DNA of 64,000 bases, taken from positions 3,911,001 to 3,975,000 of the forward strand of contig CM073549.1 in assembly GCA_037074615.1 (NCBI GenBank). Direction: 5' to 3'. The notes beneath the pieces are model-generated. The model saw nothing but the letters and a program-made list of their open reading frames with translations. It ran no database searches and had not been told where the DNA came from. The translations under genes and the position numbers were made by a program. Within the stretch, counting starts at the first letter, position 1. Each line of letters opens with the position of its first letter. This document shows, one piece after another, positions 1 through 13,149 of this stretch. Source of the DNA: Leucaena leucocephala. Its lineage: Eukaryota; Streptophyta; Magnoliopsida; Fabales; Fabaceae.

Positions 1-3000
1 AAGGAAAGTTTCCCCCGGGAATGCTGTTTGAACTTCCAAAACCATATCCAGAAGCAACCGCAGCAGATTGAGGCAAGCTGCTGACAGAAACACTGTTTTT
101 ATATTGTGGAAGAGCTGCTGCCAGTGACTGGTGATATGTGCTATTTCCAGGAAAAGCCTGCTGAAAAGCCGATGGCATATAGGTATAGCTTTGAGGCAAG
201 AACGGATAGCTGATCATATTAGCAAAATGCCCCAACGGAAGAGTTGGTTGGGAGTATGGATGCACAGCCATGTGTTGAGGAAGTGAAGGACCAGTAGCAA
301 CATTGGCACCTGGCAGAGTCTGTGGATTTGGTTGAGGTGTAGAAATGCTGCTTGCTCTTAAAGCCTGCACAGACAGAAAATTATCAAATAACTGAATTAC
401 AAAGATTTCCCCCAATAAAGATAATTCATTATACACATGTAATGTGAGCAGCATCGTCCATCAGTATCGGCAAAATATCAAAAATTCAGTAGGTAACTCA
501 TTTGTAGTCATCGTACATATAGAACCATATTGTACCTTAACACTGGCACATCACCAGCATAAAATGGCATAAAAGCCAGATAGCATAAATTATACTACAC
601 CAAACACAGATAAACTAACTTCAGAGACTGTTATTCCATCTCCTCTGCAGTTTCTTAGCTCATTGAATGCATAGAAACTTTGATGTTATATTTGCATAGA
701 ATACAAACTTCAGTATTATTTTTATACAGAAATACTCAGGGGGTAGAAGGGCACCTCAGACATGGATATGGTGGGACCGCCAATTGAAGAAGCAATGTTG
801 CTATATTTTGCAGGCATTGATTGTGTCGCAGGGAAAGGCGAGTAGGGGATATCCTCCCTTACCGTTTGAACATTTGAAGCCAACAAAGAACTGGGCAAAG
901 AATTTGTATAGCCCTGCCACATGATGAACACCAAAATTTAGATGAAGGTGCTAGCATTGTTTAGATACTGATTGAGAATAAAGATTAAAAAAACTAAATA
1001 AATTAATTAGTATTACTATTAGCCGCATACGAAAATGGACATATCATCACATCATAGTTTAAAGGGAGAAAACAACAATGAAAACAATTATAGGAAAGGT
1101 AAGGTCCAAGGCATACAAGTTTATAAAGTAAACCAACTCAAAAGACAAATATATATGCACATACATAGGGGGGGCGTATCAAGTGAGAGGTGTCACCATT
1201 AGATCACAAAAAATTGTTCAAGATTAATACCAAATTATTAACGTGAAATTCAATGAACATATTCAGTAAACATTTATGAAGATTCTTGCATTAATCTTGA
1301 ACAAACGTCTAATGGTAGTTGGTTACTCTAAACTCTCACCTGAAATCACCCCCTTACCCCCTATTATTACAGAACCAAATCTTCTTCACTGAAAACTGGA
1401 ATCAAGACCCGATCATTGAACGTGTTCAACATTACATATTTAAGAATAACTCTGTATTACCATTACACTTGAGAAGGGAGCAAGGTTCTGCATCTGTGAG
1501 TTTGTCTGTGAATGAGAATATGGAACATCTAGTTGTTGGCTATTATCAAAATTAAACCCATGAGAAGATGAAGGGAATGAATATTGATTCCCCTCGACAG
1601 CTTCAGGAGGGGATTCTGGTTTTAACACCTCTGGTTGTGAAATGGAAGGAGAATCATAAGGCCCGGCACTGACATCAGTCCTTTGAATCAAGTTTCCATC
1701 AGAGGTACTAGTGAGATGTTCATCCTCATAACAGTCAGAATTCCTGCAATAAAAATACAAAGCAATTATGAATGACCATAAAATTGAGCACCATATACAA
1801 TCATATACCTAGAATCTGAGGGACCAATTGTTGCAACATCAGTAGCTGCAGATGTCTCCTCTGAGTTACTTTTCACAGGCATAGATGCATATGGCCCAGA
1901 AGAAGAAAAGGCAGCATTTGTTCCAGATCCAAAACTCCCAAAGCTCAGATTCAAGCATTCTGGATTATGAGGTTGTAGGTGATCTGGAATCACAACAGAA
2001 TCATTTTCCTCCTCTGGTTCTTCCACCTGATCATCTTTCTGTAAATTTAGCTGCTCCAAGTGCGCAGACACTGATGAAACACCATCTTCTGCTGAAAGAA
2101 ATTAAAAGTAAAGATGAGAGACCATAAACATGCATGGATCTAACATGCAAAGATAACATTGAATAGTGAACCAGTAATACAAAAAATGAGCAAACCTAGA
2201 GAAAAGTAATTGTTCCAAATAGTCTCATCAAAGCAATAACCAATATTACAAAATCTCCATGTGCTTTATGTTTCTAGAAAATCCTGGATTTTTTTTTTCT
2301 GGCATGCAATATGGAGAAAGGATGCTTTCAGAAAATGAAATTCAAAGACTTAATGCACATGCAACAGGTGGTACAAGCGCTCAAATATCACATAAGTTCA
2401 ACACTCCATTCAATACATATGCACTCTAAGGTGCCACAAAAACATTTGATGGCGAACATATCTTTCAAGACAAATCTGCAGAACGGTAAATAAGTTTGAA
2501 GCATCCTGGTTACCTTCATTATTATTAAAAGGATGTCTGTGAGGTTGGTAGGTGTTGTTATCCTTGTACAAGTTATCATCAAAAACAGATGCACCTCCAG
2601 CATTATCCTCGGATATACTTTTAGCAGAAATAGAAGCAGGTCCAACATTGTCTGCAGTCTCAGGAGAAGCATCTTCAGCTAAACAATCTTCTAGACGGGA
2701 ACTTTGCTGCCGATTAACTTCATCCAAGTTAGTTGAGATTCCATAGTACTCAGAATTCGGAAGCACACCAACAATAGAGGAAGCACTAGCACCTGATTGG
2801 TGCTCAATAGAAGGCCATTCATCATTCTGATTAACATCACGGCTAATAGGAAAGCCTTGATCTGCATTTGCCTCTGACACATTATATGAGTGCAGACTCT
2901 GATGTGATGCAGATGGAGGTACCAAAACATTGTGATGGTTATTACTGTTACTGGAAGACCTAGGAACAGAAGCTTTGGCCTGTGGCCTACCCATCTTGAC

Positions 3001-5548
3001 AATATCAGCCATTGATACTTGACCTGGCACCCCCATCCATGCGGATTGCAATCCCCCTTGTTGTGATGACGAAGATAGTCCAACGCCCACACATGCTTCA
3101 GTTGCCACAGAATCACTGCAACAATTTTATTATACATGAATCATGTGACCTCTAGCTTGGCAACATATTAATGCCAATGTTTTGAGTCTAAGCACTTGTA
3201 GGCACAATCAAAGTAGGCAAATAAACAATCATGACATAAAAGTAGCCAAACAAAAAATAGCAATAACTAGCCAAATAATTCAGGAATTTAGATTATTTAT
3301 TTTATATAATTTTTCTTCTAGAGATAAAGAGGAGCTACAATGTTACATTAAAAGAAAAAAATATCAAAAACCTGACCAACACATTTTGACCAATCTTTTG
3401 CACGATAGTCATTTTCCAAAATCTCAGAAGATAAGCCAGAAAGTACACTACTGTATCAGGGTTGAGAATAGAACCCAAAAGTAATCCAGAGAATAAATGG
3501 TAGAAAACGCACCAGGAGTTTGAAAATGAGAATAGAATATAATTCAATACAAAGAATTAAACATAATTTGTAACTAATAAAAGTTGGATGCTTTAAACAC
3601 CTTGTTTTTTAGAAGAATTGGGCAAACCAAATGGATATAAAGGAAACAAAACCTGTGGGATGGCAATCGCTGGTTCACATTATTCCCCAAGATGCCAGAA
3701 AAAGATGTAGGACCTCCAGGAGCATTTGTTCCATTTTCCTTCTTGTACACAGGTTTTACCTGCAGGAGACCAGAATCTGATCTCCGAAAGAGGAGAAAAC
3801 TTTTTTAAAATAAAAAATTTGCAGATTAAATACTTCTTTTCAATTTAAAAGAAATATCAGACTAAGGGCATATAAGACAGTTTAAAAGAGGGGGGGGAAC
3901 TATCTTACACATACCAGTACCACTGCTATTGAATTGATTTGTGCCAGCACGCCCAGCATAACGTTCTGTGCCAGCACGCCCACCACCACTAGAAGAGTAA
4001 TTTGTTGCACGAGACCTGGAATCAGGTATGTCCTTATTCTGATGCAACAACAGAAACAGGTAAACATAATCACAACATATAGAAAAATAGAAAACAGAAG
4101 CATTAAGCAAATGGATAGATTAAGAACTGAGTAATTTATAACCAACTGTTGGTAAAAGGCATATTATTAATGCTATCACCCATGCAGTACATGAAACTAA
4201 ACAATATAATTGCATAGTGAGGTTTATTTTGAAGTATAGTATTCAACTTCCTATTTTTTTTTTTTTCATCACAATAATTTGACCAGGGAACATGGACATG
4301 TTTACGCCTATTAAAACATAAGGTAAAGACGCATTATGCAATACATGCACCCCTCAAGTCAAGTCATGGAACAAATTCAACATATATATATGAAAAGTAC
4401 TTGGTCATCAAATATAAACTCCACTCTAAAGAGTAATACAGTACAAATAGCATGCATGTTTCGCACATAGACACACCTCTTTTTTCTTTTCTCGTTTGCT
4501 TTTCACCTCATGAAAAGGATCTGCACAATTAATAAGCTGGAAATTAGAAATGAATTTCAACATCGAACTACTTTATGCATGCAATATCTCACCATTCTTC
4601 TGACCACCATATCTCTAATGTATCATGTACAAAATCAACATCAGTAGTCTATAGAAATGAAAAGGAAGCCTATGTTGAATCTACTGTAAAGACATTAAAG
4701 AAGAGCTCTAAAACCATATATGTGCTAAGTGAATTTGTTGCTTGGAGTGATTCAGGTCCTATTTAATAAGACAGAGCCTAAACCTCACTGCAAAACAACA
4801 GTGGTAGAAAGTTTCCTTACTCCGACTGAGAAAGGGACTGGAGCATATGACAAAAAACTTAGAGCAACACGAAACTCATAGGAAACTAGGAACTAATCAA
4901 GGCAATTAGAAATCATTTGAAGGAGGATAGCAAAATATATAGGTTCAATGCGCAAATATACAGTCAGTGCATTAAATGGCGAACAAACAGACGTGAAGCA
5001 AAAATTTATCCAAACCACCACACGTGCTACTAAAATAAAAAAAACTTATGTTATGGAAACTTCAGAAAGCAGACTTCTTTTTTATTTTTCAAACTAATAC
5101 TCATACCCAAAAATAACTAGTTGAAGATGAAGTCATACATGTGACTTATACAACGTTAGTAGTCAATGTTGTAAGACGAGACACCACAAGAACTACTAAG
5201 ACTAGTTTCCTTCAAATCCATAGGAAAACCAGACAACTACGAAGCAAACAAGAACTTGACTACTTTTCATAAAAACACATTTTTTTCAACACACTAAGAA
5301 GATAGGAGGCCAAAAAAAAATAAATGAACAGTTGACACGAAAGAACCTTGGGAGAGGAGGCGACTGACAGCTTCATTGGGGTCCATATTACACTCTTTAA
5401 GCATAGCATAGATCTCATGCTCAGGGAAATTATTACTGACAATCTCCTTCAAGCTCTGTACCATCTTCCTCGAAGCCGCCGGAACCCCGGCTAATCCATT
5501 ACTTCCCTTCCCATTGCCGGAGCCGCCTCCACCACCTTTGCCACTCAT
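1..5548 (-). CDS. GBF-interacting protein 1-like (DUF1296) protein, 3' end outside window
   Basis: The product begins MSGKGGGGGSGNGKGSNG and runs into a UBA-like GIP1 N-terminal domain (about residues 20-70, with the motif NNFPEHEIYAMLKECNMDPN). A basic stretch (KSKREKKKE) and long Ser/Asn/Gln-rich disordered regions follow. Exons read from splice sites: 5347-5548, 4477-4520, 3915-4038, 3653-3759, 2514-3115, 1809-about 2091, 1461-1743, 755-913 and <1-364. Phases agree across the first four junctions. The exon with SFGSFGSG and the one with YSPFPATQSMPAKYSN match conserved blocks of the plant DUF1296 family. GIP1 of Arabidopsis is described as binding G-box bZIP factors; function here is inferred from family only. 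The ATG at 5548 is chosen because the domain starts directly after it. The last exon reaches the window edge, so the C-terminus is missing. Confidence 0.88.
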
Positions 5549-8050
5549 CCTCCACTACTCCCCCTTTCCCTCACCCTCTTCTCTGATTCTGTGATCAAAC
5601 CCAGATCTGCGAACGCCCCAGGGAGCTCGCTCACGATGGTACTTTCTAGGGTTACGCCGCAAGACGGAGAAGAAGAAGATGAAACCGAAGCTTTCTCTCT
5701 CCCGCTTTGCACCGGAAAAAAAAAGGCGAAAATGAAAACCCTTCTCACTCACTCTCACCTGCTTTTTCTCTATCAGTGCTTGGAATTTTTTTAATGTTTA
5801 AGCTTTCTGGGAATGTCCATAATTCGTGTTACAAACTGAGATGGTAGCTTCTTTTGGAGTGAGAATAACTCTCACAGATTTTATTTGATCTTTGCACAAA
5901 TTTTTGTTTATAAAAATTTAATCTTTATATCCAAGTTTAAGCTTTTCCTTTTCTCAGATCATTTTTATTGTGATCAAAACTCAATGAAATAACAAATTGA
6001 ATTATAAATCATACAAAATTAAATTTTATATATAAAAATTTATTAAATTAGTATTTAGATTTTAAATTTTTTTTAGTATTTTGATAAAAGGAATATGTTG
6101 TTTTTTATTTTTTTTTATTAAAGCGAACAAATTTGGTCGCAGGGCTATTTTTTTTTTTTGTTACATATGTAAATATGTGCAATATGCATTTTTTTGTTCT
6201 TAATGTTAAACTCAAAAATCAAGTTCTCTTAATTTTCATTCAAAAATTGCTTTGAACAAGTTTTGTTTTTATTTTTTTTTGCTTTTATAATTAGTGTTGA
6301 TAATATTATGTGTTCTTTATAAATCAACTGCACTGTTCATGAATATTGATATAGGGATGGATCAAAAACCCTAGAAGAGAAGGAATAAGGTGGGAAAATA
6401 CACCTCAACTTCCTAAAATTAGTTTTTGATGTTCAAAATCAAATACATGCAAATGCATTCTAGAGTGCTTATATAACTTAAAGCATTATTATTTAATTTT
6501 AATAATATATATAGAAAAAATCTCAAAAAATACTATTTAAATTTTAAAATTTAAAATCAGTTTATCTATTATACTTTATAATTTATTGGCTATTTTTATA
6601 AAATAAATAATAATATATTTTTATAATAATTTTAATTTAAGATTTTAAAATTTAAATAATATTTTTTAAGATTTTTCCATATATATACCGATACATTAGC
6701 GTCGTATCATTGACTCAAGTTTCACACAAAAATATTTTAATCTAAATATCTCTGCCAAGTGTCCTAAACATGATGGTGGGCTGCATATCATTGATTCTCT
6801 CATGCATATAAATGAACACGTGTCCCCCCTTTTTCAAATGTCCCCTAAAGTTTATAATTGATATAGCTCAATAATATTCTATTTATTAGAAAAAAATTAA
6901 AGAAAAAAATACTAGTTAAATTTTAAAATTTTAAACCAATTTATTTATTATATTTTAAGATTTTAAAATTTAAGTGATATTTTAAAAAAAATCTACTTAT
7001 CCCTATATAAGACATGGTATTGTTATTATTCTTAGTATTTTAAAGTTGTGATTTATGAGTGAGTTTTTATATAACCCTTTTAAGCCTATTGGTATTTAAA
7101 GCATTTTTTAAATCTTATTATCAATATCTCAACAAGTCTAAAAATTTAAACTGTATTATTTATAATTTTTATATTGGATATGAAGAGATATTGATTTGGT
7201 ACTTGGTTGATAAAGTTATTCACCAATCATCATCCCCAACTCACAACATGACATTAAATTAAATATTAAGAATACTTCAATGATTTAATGCTTGTCCTTA
7301 CCTAATTATTCTTGTATGCTTTCACAAGGCAGATGAATTAATTCTATACCCTATCAAAAAGTAATTTTCTGTCCATTATCTTTTTCTAAATATTATAATT
7401 AGTGGTGCATGTATTTAGACTTTGGCACCTAATTCCTTCCTCACTAGTGTATTCTACCACAGAAAAAAAAAATAAAGTTCTGTTTGGATTACAGACATTT
7501 CAAGATCCAATTCTTCAAACCAGAAATCCAAAATTACTAGTAATCAAAAATTACAAATTCATCATAAATTGATTAAAAAATCCTAAATAAACAATCATAT
7601 TCAAGTTGATTTCTTTAAAATTGCAGGTTGTACTCAATTGTTTCCCAAGATTGGCTTCTAAATCATGCTCTTGTTCTTCTTCCTCCTTGTGTTTTTTTCT
7701 GACCTCGTGCTCTTCTTTATGATCTACAAAAGTAGGAGTAAAACTTAGATACCTATATATTTGTAAAACTCTAACAAACACAAACTGTAAATAGTATAAC
7801 GGATACTATTATTATAATGAGTAACTGTTTCTTTTTATTATTTTTTCCCCCAAACACACAAGAATAATGATATTCATACTCCATCTGTTTTCTGTTTTCC
7901 TTCCATTCGTACCTAATGTACCAAACATGACATACTCTCTCAATTCCTCGTTCTTTTTGCCTTTACCAACCAACTCGTCTACATCGTTGAATTTTAAGTT
8001 TCTTTAACAGAAGTCCAAGACAAAGAATATACCTCAATTATTGTTCCTCC
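5549..8050. other. AT-rich spacer, no gene seen
   Basis: From 5549 to about 5760 lies the CT-rich probable 5' leader of the DUF1296 gene. The rest is very AT-rich, with many short A/T runs. No ORF here resembles a protein I know, and I saw no inverted-repeat element with a clear target duplication. Confidence 0.5.
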
Positions 8051-8370
8051 TCAACGGCGACGATTGGGCGATCAAAAGTGCCACCTATACACCTCTGGGA
8101 TCGAAGATCTGAACATTTTTCTCATCATGATAGGTAGCTTTCTTGTCAAGTCCATATGCAATAGCTGCAGACTGCAGTGTAACATTCAGTCTAAGAAATC
8201 AGTTACAGTAATGCCGTTTAGAATTATAGAAAGTAAGGGGCTAGCTAGAAAACATGGTTGAGTGACTACAGATGGAAGAAAGATAAAAGATTTATCCAAA
8301 TAGAAAATGAAACTTTGAATTTGAAACTTACGAAGTTATAACCTTGTATAGTACCTATTAAGTGAGAGTG

Positions 8371-8392
8371 AGAGAGAGAGAGAGAGAGAGAG
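8371..8392. repeat. (AG)n microsatellite
   Basis: A run of eleven AG units. Shortly after it, 8466-8497 holds a short tandem array of a GATTCCA-type 7-mer with small changes. Confidence 0.9.
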
Positions 8393-8992
8393 ATTGAGTG
8401 GATAGAAAGAGATGAAGTGGGTCTCATATACACTCCCACTAGTGGATCATACACATGATCTAGTGGAGGATTCCAGATTCCAGATTCCAAATTCCAGTAG
8501 TCAAGCCACCTTCTCTAGCAAAGACCTCGTACTTCATTGGAGTGAATGTGATCATACTTTTACTTCAACACAGTAAGCACTAAGAGGAGGCTGCGTATGG
8601 GGGAAAATTGTAAACAGAATAAATTCCAACTACTTTGCATAGACACAAAGGGATTTAAATAGAATGATATAAAAAGTAAAACCCATACATAGTAAAAGAA
8701 GCTGGTTTTACCATCCCATTCTAACTACATTGCAGCAGATGTGGCAATATCAACTAAGGTGCTCACAATCTACTAACATCTCTGTAATAGACATAGTTGA
8801 TATAGTTTTTATATTAGAGGCTTTCATAAAGCTCATATAGTGCACAGTTTTTGAAAACTGAAAAATCTAATATGATATCTTGCCAACAACTTAGAGAATA
8901 GACTGGGCCCATCTTTGATGGTGACAAGATAAACATCAAGGGTGCTGCCACAAGAATAAAAACCAGAACAATATTCAGTCCACCAATAACAT

Positions 8993-9713
8993 CTATAGCC
9001 TTGGTAGCTTGGTACTAAAAGTTGAGAGAGCAACCAGACATAGTTGCCCTTTTAAGCTCAAATGGTCCTTGACATGGAATCGAACCTTCTCTGAGAAAAT
9101 AGTGAAAGTTTGTTCTTTGCCACCCTCCTTAATTAAAATTTTCAGTCTAGGTATGGTGAGCCGCCAGTGCATTGTCCACATTTGAAGCTCAAAGGGCTTC
9201 TGCTTGAGGGAGAACAGTAGAGATATTAATGAAAACCATTTGTGACCTTCAATAATTAGCTTAAGCTTTTGAGCCCAAATGTTCTTTGCAAAAGTCTGCA
9301 AAACAGCAGCAGCCATGGGCCATGTCTTCCCAAATCTTTATGAATCTCCTCGCTCTTAAAACACATTGCTTTTGGACGTTTGTTGCTGGAACGTTATGAA
9401 CCATTCAAATGTGACATCTGGACTTGTTGAATTATCAAAGATTCATGATTGGCAAGAAAACCATGATTCTCACAAATTTGAGTGGGCACAGATGAAACTG
9501 AGGTACCATTATTTAAGCAGTTGTCGCAACAGACATATTCTTTATGGATATCCCAACCATTGTTAATCTTTGACCTGTTGTTTCCTGTAAAGCAAGTCGT
9601 CTTCTTGAACTCTGTATAGTCTTCAGGAGGCACTTTGACATTTTCTTCCAGATGGACATTATGATTGTGACTCCTCTGCCATTAGCACATTGAAGGATCA
9701 ATAAAAGAACCAA
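8993..9713 (-). other. Unassigned ORF cluster, possible decayed gene
   Basis: Two minus-strand open stretches lie close together: one near 9394-9680 (contains VKVPPEDYTEFKKTTCF and CCDNCLNNG) and one at 8993-9316 (contains IIEGHKWFSL and LTIPRLKILIKEGG, preceded by a possible tttgcag acceptor at about 9297). Both are less AT-rich than the surrounding spacer and look protein-like, but they are in different frames, have no clear start, and match no family I recognise. They could be exons of a small gene, a relic of a dead one, or chance ORFs. No function is proposed. Confidence 0.25.
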
Positions 9714-10572
9714 ATGATATAACCTGAAAATCTACACACCCACCCAAAAAAAAACATTCCAAAACCCGAGTGTATCTCCATTCCAGATGATCAACATACC
9801 TCGTTACAACTCCTAACCTTCTATTGTTAGCTACTAATTAACACTTACATATTCTTTGATTCTTATCAATTTAAAGTAAACATTGAGACCCAAGATGAAA
9901 CTTAAACCTCAAGGCTCTCCCACCTTAACATGATAGTCTTTCAAGATAGGATCCCTTCTCGTCAGATTCAAAATAGAAGTCAAGTAATGTTAGTTGTACA
10001 ACTTTTTCTTATCACAATTCTCACAACTAGCATGTGGCTAGATTTGTACTCAAGTTCAACTAACCTCACTAAGAAAGTGTTAAGTAAGAGCATTACTCAA
10101 ATTTAGTCTCTGCACAAGTATTACTCAAGAAAGACAAATAAGTCATTGCAAATTGATCGATAAAATAATTAGTGTAGAAGCATTTCTTTATGAAAACCTT
10201 AATAGACATCTTTGCCCCTAGAAATGACTTCCTAGAGAGACCTAATTGAATTTGACATAAATAAAACTTAGGAAACCTCAGCCCAACCCAGTCAATGTGA
10301 CATAAGTATCATGAGAAGAATAGCGGTTTAAATAATCAGGATAATACAAACAACAATAGTGACGGTCAGAAAGATAAGACTTGTAATTAAATAAAGTTAG
10401 TGAATTGAAATTGGCTTCAGGTAACAAAATTCAATTGCAAATATATTATTTTTTATTTCCGTTTAGAAGAGTTGTGTATCAGTATTAGACAAGGTTCATT
10501 CAAACCTGACAGAATACTCTGATCCAAAGCTTGAGGTCGTGCCAAAAAAGCCCGTCAAGGCAAAGTATGTGA

Positions 10573-13149
10573 TTAACAAATCCCTTCTTCAACCATCTTT
10601 TCTCTCAATTTAGAGGCTTCAGTAAAATCACCAGTTCTGCAGTATCCATTCATCATTATTTTATAAGTAACAACATTAGGAACCAACCCTTTTTGAGGAA
10701 GCTTCCGGAAAAGTCTCTGTGCTCTATCCATATTTCCTGACTTGCACAGCCCATTTATTAATGCATTATAAGTAGTAATATTTGGAACAAGACCTCTCTC
10801 CTGCATCTCGTTTCTTATGTTGAAAGCTTCATTCACATTGCCCTCAACTGAGTAGGCATGAATTAAGGGACCATATGTGAAATTGTCTGGAAGAAAATCT
10901 CTCAGTAACCATGCTGATAAAACATTTCTTGCTTCCTCGACTTTCCCAGACTTACAAAGTCCTGATATAGTTATGTTGTGCATGACATTTTTGGGCTTGG
11001 GAAGATGATTGCTTATAAAACTTCTATCTAGAGAATCAGCAATTTTCTCAGTTTCTATATTAATGACATCAGTTTTGAGAAATTTTGTAGAACAATTATG
11101 AACTGTAAGAAGGTCAAAATCTACCATCTTGTCTAGGAGGGCAGTCGCTTCATTGATTCTACCAAGCTTATAAAGGCTACTGATAATTTTGCTGCAGACT
11201 ACCAAATTGGGAGAGAACCCCCTATTAATCATCTCAAAATATGCACTAAAGGCTTTATCCAATATCCCTTCATTGCACCAACCAGCAATAAGGGTCCCAT
11301 AGGTGATAATATTAGGAGATAATCCTCTGCTCTGCATCTCAGCAAGGAGATCACTGACTTTGGTTGACTTCCTAGACTTAAAAAGTCCATTAATAAGAGA
11401 ATTATACATTTCAATGTAAGGAGAAAGTTCTTGTCTTTCCATCATGTCCTTAATTTTAAAAGCTTCTATGACATTGCCAATCTTACAATAACCATCACTC
11501 AGAGTCCTATATGTCATTTCATCTGGTGAACATCCAAGCTCCTTCATTCTGTCAAAAACTGCCTCTGCTTCCACTAACTTACCCATCTTACATAATCCAC
11601 TAATCACTGTATTGAAACCAACTTTGCTCTTGGAAAATCCCCTTCCTAACATTTCTTTCCATAGCATCATAGCCCTATCTGAGTATCCCATCTCAAAGAA
11701 GCAATGAAGCAGAGTACAATAACTGACTTCATTTGGAGTTACACCTCTTTGTAGCATTGAATGCCAAAGGCACAAAGCATCATCATAAGAACCAGCACGA
11801 ATTAACCCCTTGAGAATGATATTGTAAGTGACAACTAATGGATTAATTCCTTCTCGCAACATCTCCTCACAAAGGATAAAAGCCTTGCTTATATGTCCTT
11901 CTCTGCAATATCCATCTAGTAATGTATTATAACTATAAGAATCTGGCCTTAGATTCCAATCCAGTATCCGCCTAAAGACTTCCTCTGCTTTGCAAACTTG
12001 ACCATGCTTACAGTACCCATTGATCAAGGAGTTGCAGATAAATATATTCATTTTCAAGCTTTTTCTTAACATCTTATCTCGAGTCCTAATGGCTTCGTCC
12101 ATTTTGCCTATTTGACAATACCCATCCACCAGTGCACCATACACACGTTCATCCACTACCAGCAAGTCATCCTCCTCTATGTCTTGAAGCACCTTCTCTG
12201 CTTCATCCATCATAGATTGCTTACAGTAACCTTTTATCAACAAGGTAAAAGTAACCACATTTCTTGAAACACCCTTTTTAGACATCAAACTCAATATTTT
12301 TTCTGCCCCTTCTATGTCTCCTTGGTTTACATAGCCATGAATCAAACCGTTGTAAGTCACAACATTTGGTTCAAATCCCATCTTCCTCTCCATCTCTTCC
12401 ATAAAACTAAAAGCCCCCGCCACTCTTCCTTCCTGACAATAAGCATTCACCATAATTGTACACATAAAAACATCAGGCACAATATCTAACCTCATCATCT
12501 GACCGAAAACAAGTAACGCAGTGCAACACTCACCATTCTTAACCAACTTACTCAACAAGCAATTGCAGGACCTCAAACTGGGGATACGACCCCACTTGCC
12601 CATATTATCGAGCACATGTAAGGCATACTTTGTCATACCCTTCTCAGCATATATCTTCAAGATCATATCAAACACAGTTGGAGAAAACGAGAACTCCCGA
12701 TAAACTGCAACAATCTCATCCCAAACAACAACTGCCCGGTAATTATTCTTACAATGACTCACCACCAATTCGTTCAAGAAGACCCTTGTCTCGTCGTACA
12801 TTCGAGCTCTAGCTAGTATGTGAACAATCTTGCAGTAAGACTTGACATCGGGTCTGTAACTCTGCTGCTTGCAAGCGAATTCAAAGAATCTCAAACACGC
12901 AGTGGGGTTAAGTTTAAGCCTGTGGAGAACAGATTCCATGAGCTGGTCGGAGAAGTGGAAGGACAGTTGCTGGAGAGCCTGGAAACGGTGGAGAACGAGG
13001 AGGCGACAAATTCGGTCGACCAATTCGGTAGGAGGAAGCTTGTACTCGTCCCGAAGCTTCCATTGGAGAGAACGAGAGAGATGAAGGGATTTGTGAGGAC
13101 GTAAACGAGGAAGAAGGCGACCAACATTGTCGCGGAGGATCCGAAACAT
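10573..13149 (-). CDS. Pentatricopeptide repeat protein, P class (At1g19290-like)
   Basis: An intronless 858-residue ORF. An Arg-rich, acid-poor N-terminus (MFRILRDNVGRLLPRLRPHK) suggests import into mitochondria. From about residue 150 to the end it is an array of 35-residue PPR motifs of the P class, with typical blocks such as NVVTYNGLIHGY, VYGALVDGYCQIGKMDEA, NTVISGLCKMGKLVEA and ITTYNALINGLCKSGNMD. No E, DYW or SMR domain is visible. PPR proteins bind organellar RNA, usually for stability, splicing or translation; the target cannot be read here. One stretch near residues 670-715 (TVHNCSTKFLKTDVINIETE) breaks the repeat pattern and is typical of the At1g19290 group. The protein stops directly after a repeat (MVEEGIC) and is shorter than my memory of the Arabidopsis protein (about 900 aa). 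Confidence 0.93.
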   Translation of the reverse strand: MFRILRDNVGRLLPRLRPHKSLHLSRSLQWKLRDEYKLPPTELVDRICRLLVLHRFQALQQLSFHFSDQLMESVLHRLKLNPTACLRFFEFACKQQSYRPDVKSYCKIVHILARARMYDETRVFLNELVVSHCKNNYRAVVVWDEIVAVYREFSFSPTVFDMILKIYAEKGMTKYALHVLDNMGKWGRIPSLRSCNCLLSKLVKNGECCTALLVFGQMMRLDIVPDVFMCTIMVNAYCQEGRVAGAFSFMEEMERKMGFEPNVVTYNGLIHGYVNQGDIEGAEKILSLMSKKGVSRNVVTFTLLIKGYCKQSMMDEAEKVLQDIEEDDLLVVDERVYGALVDGYCQIGKMDEAIRTRDKMLRKSLKMNIFICNSLINGYCKHGQVCKAEEVFRRILDWNLRPDSYSYNTLLDGYCREGHISKAFILCEEMLREGINPLVVTYNIILKGLIRAGSYDDALCLWHSMLQRGVTPNEVSYCTLLHCFFEMGYSDRAMMLWKEMLGRGFSKSKVGFNTVISGLCKMGKLVEAEAVFDRMKELGCSPDEMTYRTLSDGYCKIGNVIEAFKIKDMMERQELSPYIEMYNSLINGLFKSRKSTKVSDLLAEMQSRGLSPNIITYGTLIAGWCNEGILDKAFSAYFEMINRGFSPNLVVCSKIISSLYKLGRINEATALLDKMVDFDLLTVHNCSTKFLKTDVINIETEKIADSLDRSFISNHLPKPKNVMHNITISGLCKSGKVEEARNVLSAWLLRDFLPDNFTYGPLIHAYSVEGNVNEAFNIRNEMQERGLVPNITTYNALINGLCKSGNMDRAQRLFRKLPQKGLVPNVVTYKIMMNGYCRTGDFTEASKLREKMVEEGIC

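Noticed and set aside
12521..13127. Several plus-strand ORFs opposite the PPR gene
   Set aside because: They are antisense shadows of a long, clearly conserved PPR reading frame.
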